DNA of 64,000 nucleotides, taken from contig CM075104.1 of NCBI GenBank assembly GCA_037576195.1, forward strand, positions 23,452,211 through 23,516,210, written 5' to 3'. The notes under the pieces were generated by a model that was given only the letters and a program-made list of their open reading frames with translations, was not told the origin of the DNA and searched no databases. Made by a program: the position numbers and the translations under genes. How positions within the stretch are numbered: position 1 is the stretch's first letter; each line of letters opens with the position of its first letter. The stretch comes from Phytoseiulus persimilis. Its lineage: Eukaryota > Arthropoda > Arachnida > Mesostigmata > Phytoseiidae. This document shows positions 1-13,815 of the stretch, piece after piece.

Positions 1-2800
1 GGGATCGGTAGCTCTAGGTGGAGAATTTACATTTTTTTTTCAAAAAATGAAACGTCTGTGCCGCTGTCGCTCCTTCCACCTCCCTTCCACCCCCGCCCAT
101 CTCTGCCATATCCTCACTTAAAGTCCGCTAAACTGGTGGGCGGATCAACACGATTTTCTGAGCAGAAACGACAACGAGCACGATAAGCCCCAACCTGTTA
201 TTCTCTCTCCCTTCTCTTACAATCACCGTTTAGGTGGACGAGAATTTCTCCACGTCGGCTTCCTGCTTGCAATCTGTCAAAGGCAGTCGAATTTTCGTCG
301 AGAGCTAAGAACTTCCTTCGAGTCAGCAGAGTTCTCGCCTGAAACTCGTCGGATTCCAACTCGAGAGCGATCGTTCGCACATCATCGAGCGTACATACCC
401 ACTCGAATGAACATCAGGTTCATATTGAGCGAGCCTCTTGCTTGTTTGAGCTTCCGTACACTTTCACAGAGCGCGACGCAAAGCGGCTTCTGTCGCCATC
501 CCACGCCGGAGGATTTGCTAGCGGAAGCAACTTTGTGGAAAGAGCGGATCTTCGTGTTGGAGACAGTGCGGAACAGGTGTTTGGAAACGGCGAATTCTGT
601 GGCACTCCGCGTGAATCGGAGCTTAGACCCGCTCAATTGGCTTTTGTTCCGTTTCGTTTATTTTATTCCTTCTTCTGATCCACAGTTAACCCCGCTCGAA
701 AATGTCTGTTCTCCTTTTTGATTTCACAGTTCTCGCTTCATCCCATGATTTCCTCGTACACGCGCACCTTCGTGGCTCGTCCGAGTGAGCTGCGAGCTTT
801 GAACGCATTCCATCTTTCGATACCTAATGTCGCTCGACGACTTCAAAGCACTTGAACAACTCCGCACCCGGCTATCGCTCATTTCGTTACTTCTCCCCCC
901 TCAGATCAGCGAAGTACGGCGCGCCGAAAGCGTTATTTCGCGCTGTTTAAAATAAATCTCAGCGAGCCGAAGTTGTGAGATCACTCATCGAGAGTTTCGG
1001 CTGATCTATCGACGAAATCAATTTCCTTCACGAGAAATCCAGGGTTTCCGCCCGGGAGGATAGCACTGGAAACCAGAGTCAGAACCATCTTCCCATTCGA
1101 TCTGTAGGATCAGCGGACGAATCCCGATCCGAGTCTCGCGGTCGTATCGAGAACGAGGAGAGCGACGAAAAAGAAAGAATTGTCCCGCTAGCGAAATTCA
1201 ATTGTGGACATCGCCTGCGCTCGCCGAAGATCCAAGTTGGGCTGATTGCACAAAGACGGCTCGATTGTAGATTTCTTTGTACAATTACGCTGCGAATCAT
1301 TGGAGGCAATTCAAGAAGTGACTGACTAAATACACAACGACACATAAAAACGAAAAGCGTTTCCAGCCGTTTTTAGCCGTGTCCGCTCGCAGTGATTGTT
1401 TTAACAAGCTCGAGAACAGAGCGAGCCCGCAGAGCAAGTGCTGCGGGCTGTTTTACCAGCCTTGGCAAGCAGGTTGTTAATGTATTAAACGTCACCGCGT
1501 GTGTAGCTGAGATAGCCGAGCATTTCGGCTCGGAGTCGGTTCGTTCAGCTGTCCGAGTCATTTCCATATTATCTCACGCATTGCTCCCCATCGACATAGC
1601 AGGACACGACCACGGTCTCGACGAGGTCTCAGAGAGGAGGAGAGATTCGACTGAAGCCGGAGATAACGATCGCTTACGACCCCTTTGTGAACAATTATTT
1701 CACGACCGTCTACTCAACGATTCCGGCGACTATGTTAATCAGAATTAGGAGGGTACAGCATAATTGAAAATGCGAGCCACGGAAGGACTCCGTGAACGGT
1801 GACAAAATCAAATCCTTCAGGAAAGAGAGAAACCTGAGGCGAATAAAATGTGGACAACAGCACGGATTTTGCACCGTTCCCGTATTTGGAACAATTTTCG
1901 GACGCTCAGGCATCTTGAGCAGTTCGAGTTGAACCTTCGCGAAGTGCCGAAACGATAGTTTTTGTAGAAAGATTCGCGAAAAGTCGTACGGGGTAAAGAT
2001 GCTGGTGAAGGATACGTTTCGCATACGTAATGTATCCGATTGAAGCGTTCCATCAGAGCGTTCGGGTGGTCCAGACAAGAACGGGAGATGAAAAAAGAAA
2101 ACTCGCAGCGGATCCATGACCGGGTTCTGGAGTTCGAGATATTTTTACTTCAGCTCATTATTTGACAACCGTCGGCCGTAAAGATTCGGATCCGGGTGCG
2201 CAGAAAGCGACCTGGGCAGATTCAGAACCAATCGAGGGTTTCCACTTGCCGAGGACTTCCTGCTCGAGGGTTGTCCGCGATGGGGAAGCATCCGACTCCA
2301 CATTCGGGACTTGTGGGATTGTTCTCGAGCGTGATTCGACTCAAGATGCTCATTCGATAGGAACATGTTCGGGAGACGAATAGGGGCGGCCTCCAAGGCT
2401 CCACGCCAGGACGTAAAACCCCGGTGCTCCGACACATCGTGTGGAATATGCATGCTGTTGCACTCTGTTGCCGCCGCCTCAGCTCTCAAATCGAAAGCAT
2501 GGAGTAGTAAGTGGGTTGTGATTCGAGTATTTTGGAGAGGAAGGGGAACCGGCTGAAGTTGTTATGGTTCCTCTGAGGGCGATTTCAGTTTTATTTCCAG
2601 TTATTGAAATTCATGTCCCTACGGCCCCTATTCCTCGCGGAGAGAGGCGGTCCGCGAGGCTTCTTCCGTTCGGATTCAATGATTGAACGACTGACTGACT
2701 AGGCTTGCTATCCGGCGAGCGCGGACGAATCCACGACCATTGCAGGCAGGTTGAACCGCTCTTCGGTCGGTCCGATGTTGCAAAGGTAAAAATGTGCCCT
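1..2800. other. Stretch without an assigned gene (left end)
   Basis: I see no recognisable gene. Several open frames of 100-160 codons occur on both strands. One lies on + after the acceptor-like site ending near 232 and stays open to 721. Another is on - at 1710-2117. None shows a domain or a neighbouring exon that joins in phase. Open fr of this length are expected by chance in DNA of this composition. The stretch could be intergenic or the intron of a gene extending left of the window. Confidence 0.5.
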
Positions 2801-2809
2801 AGCCACGGC

Positions 2810-2817
2810 TATAAAAG
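2810..2817 (+). promoter_or_regulatory. Candidate TATA box
   Basis: A perfect TATAAAAG lies in a GC-rich setting (GGC before it, CGC after it), which is the classic form of an animal core-promoter TATA box. A start site would be expected about 25-30 bp downstream, near 2840. A run of GAGT/GACT tetranucleotides lies at about 2935-2975, in what would be the 5' leader. I could not find a coding exon to assign to it. The same octamer can arise by chance in 64 kb. Confidence 0.35.
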
Positions 2818-5800
2818 CGCTGGTGGGTTTTCGTTTCCTCGAAGCCAGCGAGTAGATCTACATAATTGGATCTCTCATTCAGCTCCCCGTGGTCCGTCCC
2901 TTGTCTGTGAGAGAGCGTATGTGTTCAGCGAGCGGGTGAGTGGATGAGTGAGTGAGCGACTGACTGACTGAGTGAAAAAGAGAGTCACAGTGAGCTTTGA
3001 GTGGTAGAAGAACCACCACCGGTAGCGGGCGTTGTTGGCGCCGGTAGACGACAAGCAATTCTTCTCCTTTCTCCTGATGAGCCATTGTGTCCTGCTCAGG
3101 AGGAAAAGGACTCGACCGACAAATAAGCATCGGCATGCGCCCAGCCGTTCTAACCTTGTTTCGGACACCGCCGAAAACCTCTCCGCTGCTGAACTCGAAC
3201 TCCGGTCGGGAAACCCTCAATTTCGAAGGCAGTCGCGAGTGCGATCTCTTCCGAAAGAACGTTTCCGGCCGCGTGGAAGGGGTTCGCGTGAGGCGAAAGA
3301 CGCGAACAGGACGTATAAGTGTTTTCGCCGCGAATCCGCGCCGCTCGAACGCTGGATCCGGAAGAGTACACAATTCACTCAGGGTTATCCAGCGAACGTT
3401 CGCTTCGCCGTATCAGCGTATCAGCCGTCGTCAGCGTATCCGATCGAAGGCCTCGGTGACAAAACTGGGTGATGAGGTCAAAGGTGCCAATTGCGATAAC
3501 CAGCGTTCGGAGCCAGTAGGGAAGAAGAGACGAAAACGCCAAGAGAGAAAAAAGTAAACCGGAGGCTTCCTCGAAAGATGTGCTTCGCTACGCCGAACGT
3601 CATCTTCGAATAGGTCCATCTTGTTCCCGGGAATGGAATTCGTTCGGATTAATATCCGTCTGGCTTGGGCGAGTCGGATTTTCACTTTTTCTTCCCGGTC
3701 GTTCTTTCATTGAGTCTCGTTAGAAACACTTTCTCCGAGCCGAACAAAACAGGTCACCGCGACGATCAATCGAAGTCGCCCGGAGTAAGAAGAAACCGCC
3801 ATTGAAAGCGGAGAAAAACCGCGATTTATAAATGCTGCGAATAGAAAATCCTGGAAGAAGAGCCAACGGTTCAGTTGCGGTCCGACGTCCGGACAACTTC
3901 GTTAAGAACTTCATCAATGGAAACGACCATCTGTCGGTGCGCGATTGCCCGCGCCGAGTTATCCGCTCAGCGGATGGCGGCCAAAACCCGACCCAGCTGT
4001 CCGTCACCCCGAACCGAGCAACGAGAGTGAGACTCAGTTCGAAACGGACGTTGTTTTCTCATTGGACCACATGGAATCATATCGCCCGACGAAGATTCGT
4101 TCCATTGTCTTCACAGCGGGCAATCAAGAACGGTATTACGCGTGTCTCAAATTCTGTGGCGCTTTCCATGCGTTCGACATCGTGTCCACATCGGATCCGA
4201 TCATTTTCGACAGGCCATAAACAAAAGGCTTCTGCTCAGGAATCCAACCGTGTTACGAGCAGCGAACTTCGGAGTGGGCTTCAGAAGGAATAGCCGCCAC
4301 CACGGAAGCGGAGAAAAATTATGGAGTTCGAACGCTCGGATTTTTTCAAAACTTCTCCACGTCTCACGCCTCTCAACGGGGCCAGGTTCATCCCCCGAAG
4401 ACGAAGTTCCTTTTTGATGAGAGAACGCGAAGAGTTGAGTGTGATCAGTTCGCTCGAACGGAAGCTGAAACTGACCGCTTGCGGAAAGATCTCCTGTTTC
4501 GGGTCGTTTCCTGTCGATGACTCTCGGTTCTGGCCTTGGAAACTCCAAGCACGTCCGGGATTCACGCAACTATTCTGCTCGACACAACACAACCATGGAA
4601 TCCATCGTCTCTCACGTCAACGTGGAGCTCACCAATCAGAGATCTCATCAGATGATCGCTGGGCGAAAACTCCAGGAGAACAGGGTATCTTTCTCTCTCT
4701 CTCGACTTTACGCTCCTTGACTGGCGGTTCACGCGGAAAAACAAACGAAAGGAAAGGAGAGCATGCGGGAGTTCCAACGCCACCAAAAGCGGAAAAACAA
4801 ACACAAGCACATGATGGAAAAAGCTCAGCTGCGCCCGATGACTGAGGTCGGCGGCCACAGCGAGAAACTCAAGATGGAGTGAAGCGCGCGCACATTCGGC
4901 GGCCGTTGATGCGGTGTGGCTGCTGTTCCGTCTGATAAGGATGACGGCACCGTGAAGTGAATCCTATCTGAGAACGGTAAGCGACGCGATGAAATGCGGA
5001 TGGCCACGGGTCCAGGCAGTAATTATCACAGAAGGAGGAGAGCTCGTTGGCCGGCGACGGCGTTCCCATACTGCTTGCTGCGAGCAAGCATCTGACAGCG
5101 TTGACACACGGAAACATCGTCCGAGACATTGTGCGCGAGGATCCTGCAGACGAGCGGGCTCCTCGGGTCCGGGTTTGAATCGATGAGCGATTCTCGGTTC
5201 GGGTTCACGCGAGAGATTTTCAAATATCGTTACACGGCAAAGATAAACATCACGGTTGAGCGGATGATGAACCGCGTACCCATCGAGGTGGGGGATAGCA
5301 TCGCACGGTTCTGTGGGCAGCTGCGACCTTCGCGGCCCAACCGCCGGACTGGGAGTTGGTCTAAGACAGATCGAGATCGCTATCTCTGTCGACGGATGTT
5401 TCTCTAATTAATAAACTTCGTTACGTTTGTCTGCTCTTCAACACAGCGGTGATTACGAGTCGTCAACAGCAGCAACCACAACATTGAATTGTGGCTGCGC
5501 CCGAAACGAAGCCTCTGGGCACGCAGCCTCCATCACGCTCGATCATTTGTCCCCCACAGTTGCGGACGAGTCCGCGGCTTTCCCGATCGGTGACTCTTGT
5601 TTCGGAGGTTTCTGGATATTCCTCGGAGCAGGTTCCAAAGCACGCGGGAGACATGATCTCATCATATCTACAAAAGTATCCCCATGGCTGAAAACTCTAC
5701 TCGAGACCGCGAGACGAGTGGACCGTTGACCATATTGATATATCCATGATACCGCGTAACGCCCGATGGTCCCACGGCTCGGGGTTGAGTTTTATTCTGC

Positions 5801-8800
5801 TCGGGAGAGGAGTTTGGCAGCTTTTCGGCCCCGACGACGAGTTGGCCATCTTCGTACCCCTCATTGGTATTCGGCAATGTCTCTCCGTCAGGTCCGGGAT
5901 CACTGCGCCCTTTCGACCGACTGCTCGTTGACTGACTATAACGCCAGTCGCCGGGCCGGTCGGTCGGGCCGGCCGTATGTCACCATTCAAGAGAAAGAGG
6001 AACGATGTGTTTTACATATCTGACTCTTTTGACCGTCACTCGACTGTCGGCATACTTTTGTCGCATCCACCGGGGACACTTCGTCACCTAATGCTCGCTC
6101 AGAGCCGTGAAGACGTCATTTCTAGCACCGGAGCCGCAGTGGCTCGACGCGGGTCCTAACGCTCGTGGCTCCACCGCGAGCACTTCTGTACACCACATCT
6201 GAGACCATCGCTCGGGGTGTTGGTCAGCCGATCAACAATATGCATGCGCGAATAGATGAGCGTGTGCATAAATAAACGACTAGTGACTCTTCATGAATGA
6301 ACAGATCAACGAGTTGCGCCAGTGAATACTCGACTTACCGTGTCGGCACCTTGTGAGCGGGGTCCTGAATACCGTGCCCAAAATGGTAATCACTTTCGTC
6401 GGGCACTGCCCCGCCTCCGAGTTTCCTGTAAATCAAGGCAGCCTTTTTATTTTCCGTCAATCTATCCGAGAATTGCTAGAAACGACGCATCGACGAGTTG
6501 GATCTGAACTGAATGATGATCGCCGCTCAACGGTCGTCGAGACCTGCTCAGGTCTGGCCCGTCGGAGGGAACAGGCCAAGCAGCCGCGGGCGCCAGGGTT
6601 TCCAATCGTGCCTCGTACTCGATTTCTCTCTCTCTCTCTCTCTGTTTTCTGATTGTTTTCTGCTGTGTGTCTATCTCCTACATCCTTTATCTGAGCCCCC
6701 ATCATCAGCGGGAAGGCACGGCGTCGTTACGGTGGCAGAAAATTTTCGCTTCATCCGCAACACCATCATTGTTACCGCTACCACTACAGCCACCATTACG
6801 ACATCAGAAGCCGAAGGAGCGGGAGATCAAGAGAGAATACGAGCATCGAATCCACCGAGAAGGGCGAAGTTCCCGCCGCCGAGTGGAAGAGGAGGATTCT
6901 GCCTCGTTTGTGGATTGGGATGCACAGTGAGGTGTGGTCGCGCGGCACTTCATTGAGAGGGAAAAGTAAAGAGCATCACACACACACATAGACGGTCAGG
7001 GAGGACTCCGAAGCCGAAGAGAAAGAAGTCAACGAGTACGTAGGAGACAGCTCCGATAATTAAATCACATTTGTTATATTACTGGAAGACCACGCAGCAC
7101 AAGCGGCAGCGAAGAGAAACAAATTAAATGGCCGTAGAAGCCGATCGCGAACGCATCGCATTCGCCCTGCCCTGGGTTTGTGTATTTTGATGAGAGGAGG
7201 GCACGGCGACAACAGGTATGATACGCAGTTGAATTGAACTCTGGGAACTTCGATCGAGTGTCGGAGACTCGTGTTCCATGAGACGGAACTCAGCGATTGC
7301 TACGTCGTAACCGTTCAACAGTCGTTGCTGTGATCCAACAATCGAAGTGAACGGGTGTCCCGCGTTTTATTCGTGTTCGGATCCGATTCGACATCCAAGT
7401 AATACAGTACGCGGCTAGCTGTGCATCTTTCCATCGCAGCTGATTCCCAATTCCAATGATTCCTAGGCAGCGGCGGTTCATTAATCCCCCTCGAGTTGTT
7501 GTTGTTACAGATTACGCGAAGTCTGTTCCACGATGGCTGCTACGCCGCGCCGCTCTTAAGACCAAGTGACACAGTGACTCTGATTCGTTTCTAGAAAAAA
7601 TAAAGGGACGTTGCGAGCGACGCTTTCGTTCGCTCGTTCATAGTTGTCGACGGCGGTGACTTCTTCGGCCAGCCAGCCAGCCAGCCGGGCCGCGGCGGAG
7701 GCAAAAGCAAGCCCAACGGGCAGAAGCGCCGGCAAAAGGAGAGGAAAACGACAATCTACTTTATCTGTCTCTGTTTCTTCTTCTCCCGATAACCCCGAAG
7801 ATCCGCAAGGCCAAATAGGAAGGACTATCTGCCACCAGACCGGAACATGAAGCAGCCAAGGATCAAACAGACGACAAGGCTCTACGTGTGTTTCACTCCA
7901 AGTCGGTTTCGCATTGCATTCTGAACTTCGCCCAGGATCGGAAGCTCAACCAACGAAAAGAACGGTGACATCGCGTGCCATATCTGACAATGTCGGAGGA
8001 ATCACAGTGTACATATCATGCGAGGGAACTGCGTCATCCATCCGAGGGAAAAGGGATTATGAACTAAGTTAGAGTTCTCTGACTACTGATCGGGAGGCGG
8101 ACATCTTCGACTTTGGATTGATTTTTGTTGGATTTCCTTTCAAGATGCTGCTCAAAATACAGGATTCCCGAGAAACTCGAACTGAATTCCAATCAGATCG
8201 TTGCTCTCCCCAGCGGCTCTACCCAGGAATGGATGACTGACTAACTAACAGACGTGGGTTTCGAACATCGTTGAAACGCTCGCGGCGAAGCGGCCACCAG
8301 CGGATCGCTGTTTCATCGCTTCGGTTGGAAACGTCGGAATAACACGACGCGATACCCTACGACACTTTTATGACCGCCCTCATCAGTGTAGGACACAGAA
8401 CGCTCGTTGATCGAGATTCTTCGAACAGCGCTTGAGCGTAACAGAGTAAATGGTTATGGTTTCGGACGTGGAACGCGAATTCATACACAGGCATGACCAG
8501 TTTATGAACCTGGAACGGAGGCACTTAATTGTCCGATTGACATCATTCGAAACGGAAATTGGGAGCCGAAAATTTGAAACACCGCGTATTCCGCTAGCGC
8601 CTCAACAGGGACCGAGGAATCTCTCATTCAGGAATGGAACATTGTGAAACGCGTTAGTTTTCCCCCCTTATATGGTATTCGAACGAGTTCGCAACGGTTT
8701 TCAGACTCCCGGAGTCGGATAGTTCGTGCCCGGAGCTCCGACGCGGTCCCAGAACCGGAGCCCGGAGTGTCTCCCGAGTTTTCGGAGGGATAATCTTTTC

Positions 8801-11489
8801 CCCGGAAACCGATCGAAGCCACGATCAGCGAACCTCCCGAGAGGAGCGTGCGTTCCTCGATCTTCATGCACTTTTCTTCTGTTTGTTCGATTCACGCGTG
8901 TGGTTGCTGAACCACTGGCCGAGATCAATCGAGCCTGTTGGCTGCGGCTGATTATTAATTGATGGAAAGCAAGATCGCGACCGCATCGTTCAGAAATCAA
9001 TATCGGGTGCGGCGTTCAGTAAGCCAAGCTGCCGTCCTGCTAGCCGCTCATCGAGTCAGCGAACGGCCGGGCCGAAAGTTCCTCCCAGACCATCTTCGGC
9101 CAGCTTCTCCTTCTGAACAAGCCTCCCTCCTTCGTTCGGTTACCTCCCTCCTCTTCGCTGGTTCTCGCTTCGCTTCCCCTTCGGCCGGGCTCGAGAGCTT
9201 CTGCTTCTGCCGATCGAAATTTATGATCGTGCCGCGCGCTGCCGCGGCTACTACCTCAGCGCGCGTACGCTAGTTACCGGCCCCACCCAAGTTCATTCAT
9301 GTTGTTGGCCGAAAACACTATTCGGCCGGTCGCCGCCGCCGCCGCCGTACGTATTCGTCTACGACGGCTCGTCGATTCATCTTGGCCGAATACCGCAACG
9401 GGCAGCATACAAGCAGAGCGGACTTGAGGTGCGCTGCTTGTTCCAATTGGCAACGATGGAGAGAGAAAGAGAGGAAGAATCGGCTTGTTGGGCGCCGAGC
9501 GATCGCCGTGGGGGTCTGACGACTCTGTTAGCGGTGGCCGACAACACTGGCTTCGGCTGTCGACGTGGCTCCAGAGTTACAATCGTTTAGCGACCTCAGT
9601 GAAGAATTAGCCGGCCATCGGCCAGTTTCAATCGTTTGCTTGGTTCTGCCTCTGATTCCGATCGACGTGTTGCTCTCCCGATTTCGGAATCGAGGCCGTT
9701 CTGCGAAAGTCCAGGGGGGCGGGGAGTCCCGCGTGCGGGAATCCGGGAGTGTCACGGGGAATGCACCGGAGCAGCGTCCTCAGAGCCACAGCCGCGCCAG
9801 TGGAATGGGGACAACGACAGAAGTTCCAGAAGAGCAGCTGTTAGGTACGGGAATAGGGAATCGGCGTACCCGACGCGATGCATCTAGGCCCGTATGGCCG
9901 GAGTCGCAGAATCAAAATGATAAACGCTTCTCGTCGCTTTGAATCAGACTTCAACTGTTACAGTGACTTCTTACCCCGGACTTAGTTCACACCTTCGTCG
10001 GCTGCTTCGCCGAGTCTTTTGATTGCTGGTGCGACCAACGGCCTGGCTGCTCGCTCATTTCTGCAGCGAGACTTTTGTTTCCGTTTCTCGTTGCTGTCCA
10101 AGTCCAACGACGATTATATTATTATATTCCATTTAGATGTGAGAATTCAGAAACTGAGGACGCTTGAAAGAGCGAATCCACGGATTGCTAGTAAAAGGTC
10201 ACAATCAGGCTATGAACTCAATTTTTCAATTCGTTCTCGTTTTTTCAAAAGTCGGGACACGGACTCCGTGGAATCGGAAGGACGGGGGGAACATCGGGCC
10301 ATCTCGAATGAAACCACGACGACAAGGCCCATTGGAACCGAGTTCTTTTGAACGAAAGCTCGACTCTTTCTGTCCCGTCTGCGACATCCGACCCTTTTCT
10401 TCTGCCAGCCGTAATGTAACAGACGTAAGACGTCGGTGTGAACTCAAGCGATGCCTTCGTGTCGCCCTAGACGTTTGTGCGTAAACGGCGCCAATAAATT
10501 ACTCGTGCGCATTTGCTTTTGTTGTTGCCCCGGCGGCGGCTGCCCGTGGCGTTCTTCAGCCTCAAGCATCGAGGAGGCGAGTGAAAACGGAATTCTGAGA
10601 CGCGCTTATTTCACAAAAAAAAATCCACCGACCACAACGCATCATCTTATTCTCCCCTCGTGCTTCGCAGTCTTGTCGGAGAGCCCAACAGGCGGCGTTT
10701 TCCAGAGCGTGTTTCAAGTTTCCGGCTGGTATCGCAGGTCCGACTCAGCGTCCGTTTTCCTCCAGGAGAGTCGACGGGAACTCACCGCTATGAAGAACTC
10801 GAATGAGTGTAAAATGCACTGAGAGGAAGCACGACGGCTTCGACGACAGATCACCTATGGTCGTGGCTGCTCTTCTTCGGGGAGGCTTTTTTTTTATCGG
10901 ATTTCGGTAGGGCCATCAATTCCGCTTTGAAACATTTGAACTGAGCTCTTTCTCTTCTTGTTCTTCGTGGTTCAAGAAAGCTCTGCGTAACACTGTTACT
11001 TGTTCCAATGAGGAAGTCGCGTCGCGGCCGAACGTCTGACGATTCGGTCGCGCGCGATACATCAAACTCGATTGACGACGTTCGTTTGCATCGGAACTGA
11101 GCAGAAAAATCAGGGAACCATCTGTCGGAACGGAATCAGTCGACTGTACTCAACTCCAACCGAATACGGAAATTGGCGACGAGACTTGACGAATGTATAG
11201 AATCGACGAGAATTTTATGGAAGAGATGATGAACGTCGCTCCCAACTGGAACGGAACACTTCTGAAGAATTCGACGAATTTCAGCCAAATACCACCGATA
11301 CGGCGACGACGAACGAAGACTGCTCTTGAGCGACGTGCGACGTAATCCGCCAAGAATAATTTCGTTCTCCAGCTGAAGAAGGCGGACTCTCGGCGTTGCG
11401 TCGATTGGATTGCGTGAACGCGGAACGCCAGGGAGCGGTTCGGTCCCGTCCATGCTGATGAAGAAAATGGTGTCGGGCGGTGCAATTCG
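2818..11489. other. Stretch without an assigned gene
   Basis: No gene is recognised. Visible simple repeats are GAGT/GACT at about 2935-2975, CT at 6624-6643, CA near 6979-6990, CCAG at about 7669-7687 and CGC at about 9331-9347. Open frames of 150-175 codons at 3087-3557 (+) and 4321-4845 (+) have no recognisable domain. A short ATG-led frame at 4597-4686 (+) ends at a possible GT donor, but I found no partner exon. The density of CpG-rich words resembles introns and intergenic DNA elsewhere in the window. Confidence 0.5.
6624..6643. repeat. (CT)n microsatellite
   Basis: About ten CT dinucleotides in a row, in gene-free DNA. On the minus strand this is a GAGA tract. Confidence 0.9.
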
Positions 11490-11562
11490 ATGAGCGCGTT
11501 GGACGTTTACGTGGTCGCTTGTTTAATGTTTCTCGTCTCATTGTGCGCTCGAAGGGCCGCCG
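11490..11562 (+). other. Candidate signal-peptide first exon
   Basis: An ATG opens a 24-codon stretch with a hydrophobic core of about 14 residues (VVACLMFLVSLCA) followed by RRAAG. It then meets a GTACGA donor-like site at 11563, the same hexamer used as a donor by exon 2 of the golgin gene in this window. This would suit the first exon of a secreted or membrane protein. No downstream exon in phase was identified, so the call rests only on hydrophobicity and one donor. It may be chance. Confidence 0.18.
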
Positions 11563-12012
11563 GTACGAAGATGCCGCCGCTGCCGAAAACCATACCCCGA
11601 CCGGGTGGGACCGCGAAGAAACTCCGAAAGGTTCCATCTAACGGAATTGAATCTGAAGGATCATATCCCTGAGGATTATCAAAACAAACTGGACGAGTCT
11701 CCGAGCGAATTTGAGCGAATCGAGGCCCCTGAATATCTCAGAAACCCGACTCTTTTTCCTCTTCGAACTCGCATTTCTGGGAGGAGAATCAGGTGCGATA
11801 AACTCTCTCGAATTGAATGTCACTCTCAGAGTTGGAGATAGAGGTTCCGGTTCGCTTCGCTGATAAGAGAGCACACGGTGGTGAACGGAGCCGCAGCTCT
11901 GATTCCGCCCACCAAACACGGTATATGAATGTTATGTCTGCCGAAGAGGGAGAGTTTGTCTCGGCATAAGGCGGATTTATCATCACAATTGCCATCATTT
12001 TCTCTCCAGGAC

Positions 12013-12025
12013 GGGGGGGGGGGGG
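12013..12025. repeat. Poly-G run
   Basis: Thirteen consecutive G on the + strand, in gene-free DNA. Confidence 0.9.
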
Positions 12026-13799
12026 CTCTCAGCCGACATCAAACGTACTCGCAAACAGTGTTTAAATTCGTCGCGTATCCCTCATCAAGGCAAGGGCGAT
12101 ACGGGAGGATTCTCAGGAAAAACTCGTGGACTAGGTCCGAAACTTCTCGGGCACGGGCAAGTACACTGAAAATCTCGCTGCAATGAATACGCAGAGGCTA
12201 ATATCAAGTCTTGGTAGCTCATTCCCCAAGAACGTTGGAAGCCTCTCATCTGAACATAAAGCGATATAAATTACGTTGAAACGCACGGAATTCACGGTCC
12301 CAGGTGTTCGTTGAGATGTCTCCTCACTTTACTCACAAATCATGACGGCGATGCGAACGAGAGAACGGCCGCCATTTTCGAGCAAAGCCGCTCGAAACGG
12401 GGAGAAGAGCAGCGGCGATCACCCGAGTGCTACTCGTTCGAAATGGCACCTTGCGCGCAATGAGCCCCCGAGTGACAGTTCGACTTGGCTGACTGGCTCC
12501 AAATGGAACAACACGCGACGAATGCAGAGTCGGAGCATCACGCTCCAGAGTCCCGTTGTCCGTGTGTACGTGCCCCCGCCGGGTCACGTCTCCAATAAAA
12601 ATTCTACTCTCGATCCAGACGGGCTCCTCACTCTCTTTCCCCGACTGATGCACGGAGTGCAGGGAGACCGAGCAGACTGCCGTTGTCATCTGCTCTCGGC
12701 CCGCTGGCTTCGCAAGTTGTCTCTGGGCAGCGAGCAATACACAAATACAAATAAACAAACTGATAAGCCAATGATACGCCAAACGTTCTGCTCAGACTTC
12801 CGTCACGACTCGAGAGATTGCTCGATGAGTCGGATAACGCATTTCGTGCTAATCCAGAACACGTCGGAGCACGTTCCGGTGTTGATTAGGAGAGACCCCG
12901 ATGACGTCGATTCCGCGTGAGGAATGCCGCTCGGTCAAACCGGCACGTACCCATCGATCGTAGTGACTAAAGCCCTCCCCCCCCCCTCCGTTTCTTGACA
13001 AGTGATACGTAACATGAGCAGTTCCAGAAACGTCACACACGAGCTGATTGCCGGCGAGAACGAAGCGTGAGCACTGGAGGTTCTTCAGAAGATCATGAGC
13101 GGCGTCTCGAGATATTCAAGGAACGATTGGTAGCTCGATCGTCCTTGAGCATAATGTTCCACGAGTTTGTTGGATGGGAGAGATCATGCCGGATCCTCCT
13201 CAGCTCGTGGAAAAATCGGATTTCGCGGTCGGGGAGATGAGCACCTGCATCTGCAGCTGTCGGTGAGTTGGGAGATGACTTCGAATGCGTCGAATCAATT
13301 TTCGATGCCGCCGAGCGGTCGGTCCCACCAGAGGTGCCGTCAGAACCTTGAGATTCCGAAACCCCGTGCGAACATGCTTCGAATTCAGCGAAAACGAAGG
13401 ATGACGATTTCTCCGTAATTTCCACGGTGCGCCTCTTCCATATACCCTCATGAGAACCGGGAGGAGAGTCAAAGTGATATCGGAGCTTGATTTCAAGGGC
13501 TCGTACATTATATCGATCGAAGCATCTTCCAGAAATCTGACGCCCTTTCTTAACGAATTCCATCAACTAGGAGCTGAACGTTCGCGTCTGGTCTCTGTTG
13601 CTGAGACGACGACGACAACAACAACGACGACGTTCGTTCTGTATCATCGTCTGGCAGACCTTGACCCCTGATCTTCACAAGGATAACGTTCCAGATCGAA
13701 ACCAGCCAGACTGCGCACTTGGTTCGCCGTAGCATGCGCTCCCGCATTCCGGATAATTCAGCGAGCGCGAAGGAGTGTTCCGGATCGAGGCCGGGATTA

Positions 13800-13815
13800 G
13801 GGGGGGGGGGGGGGG
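13800..13815. repeat. Poly-G run
   Basis: Sixteen consecutive G on the + strand, in gene-free DNA. Its exact length is prone to sequencing or assembly error. Confidence 0.9.
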
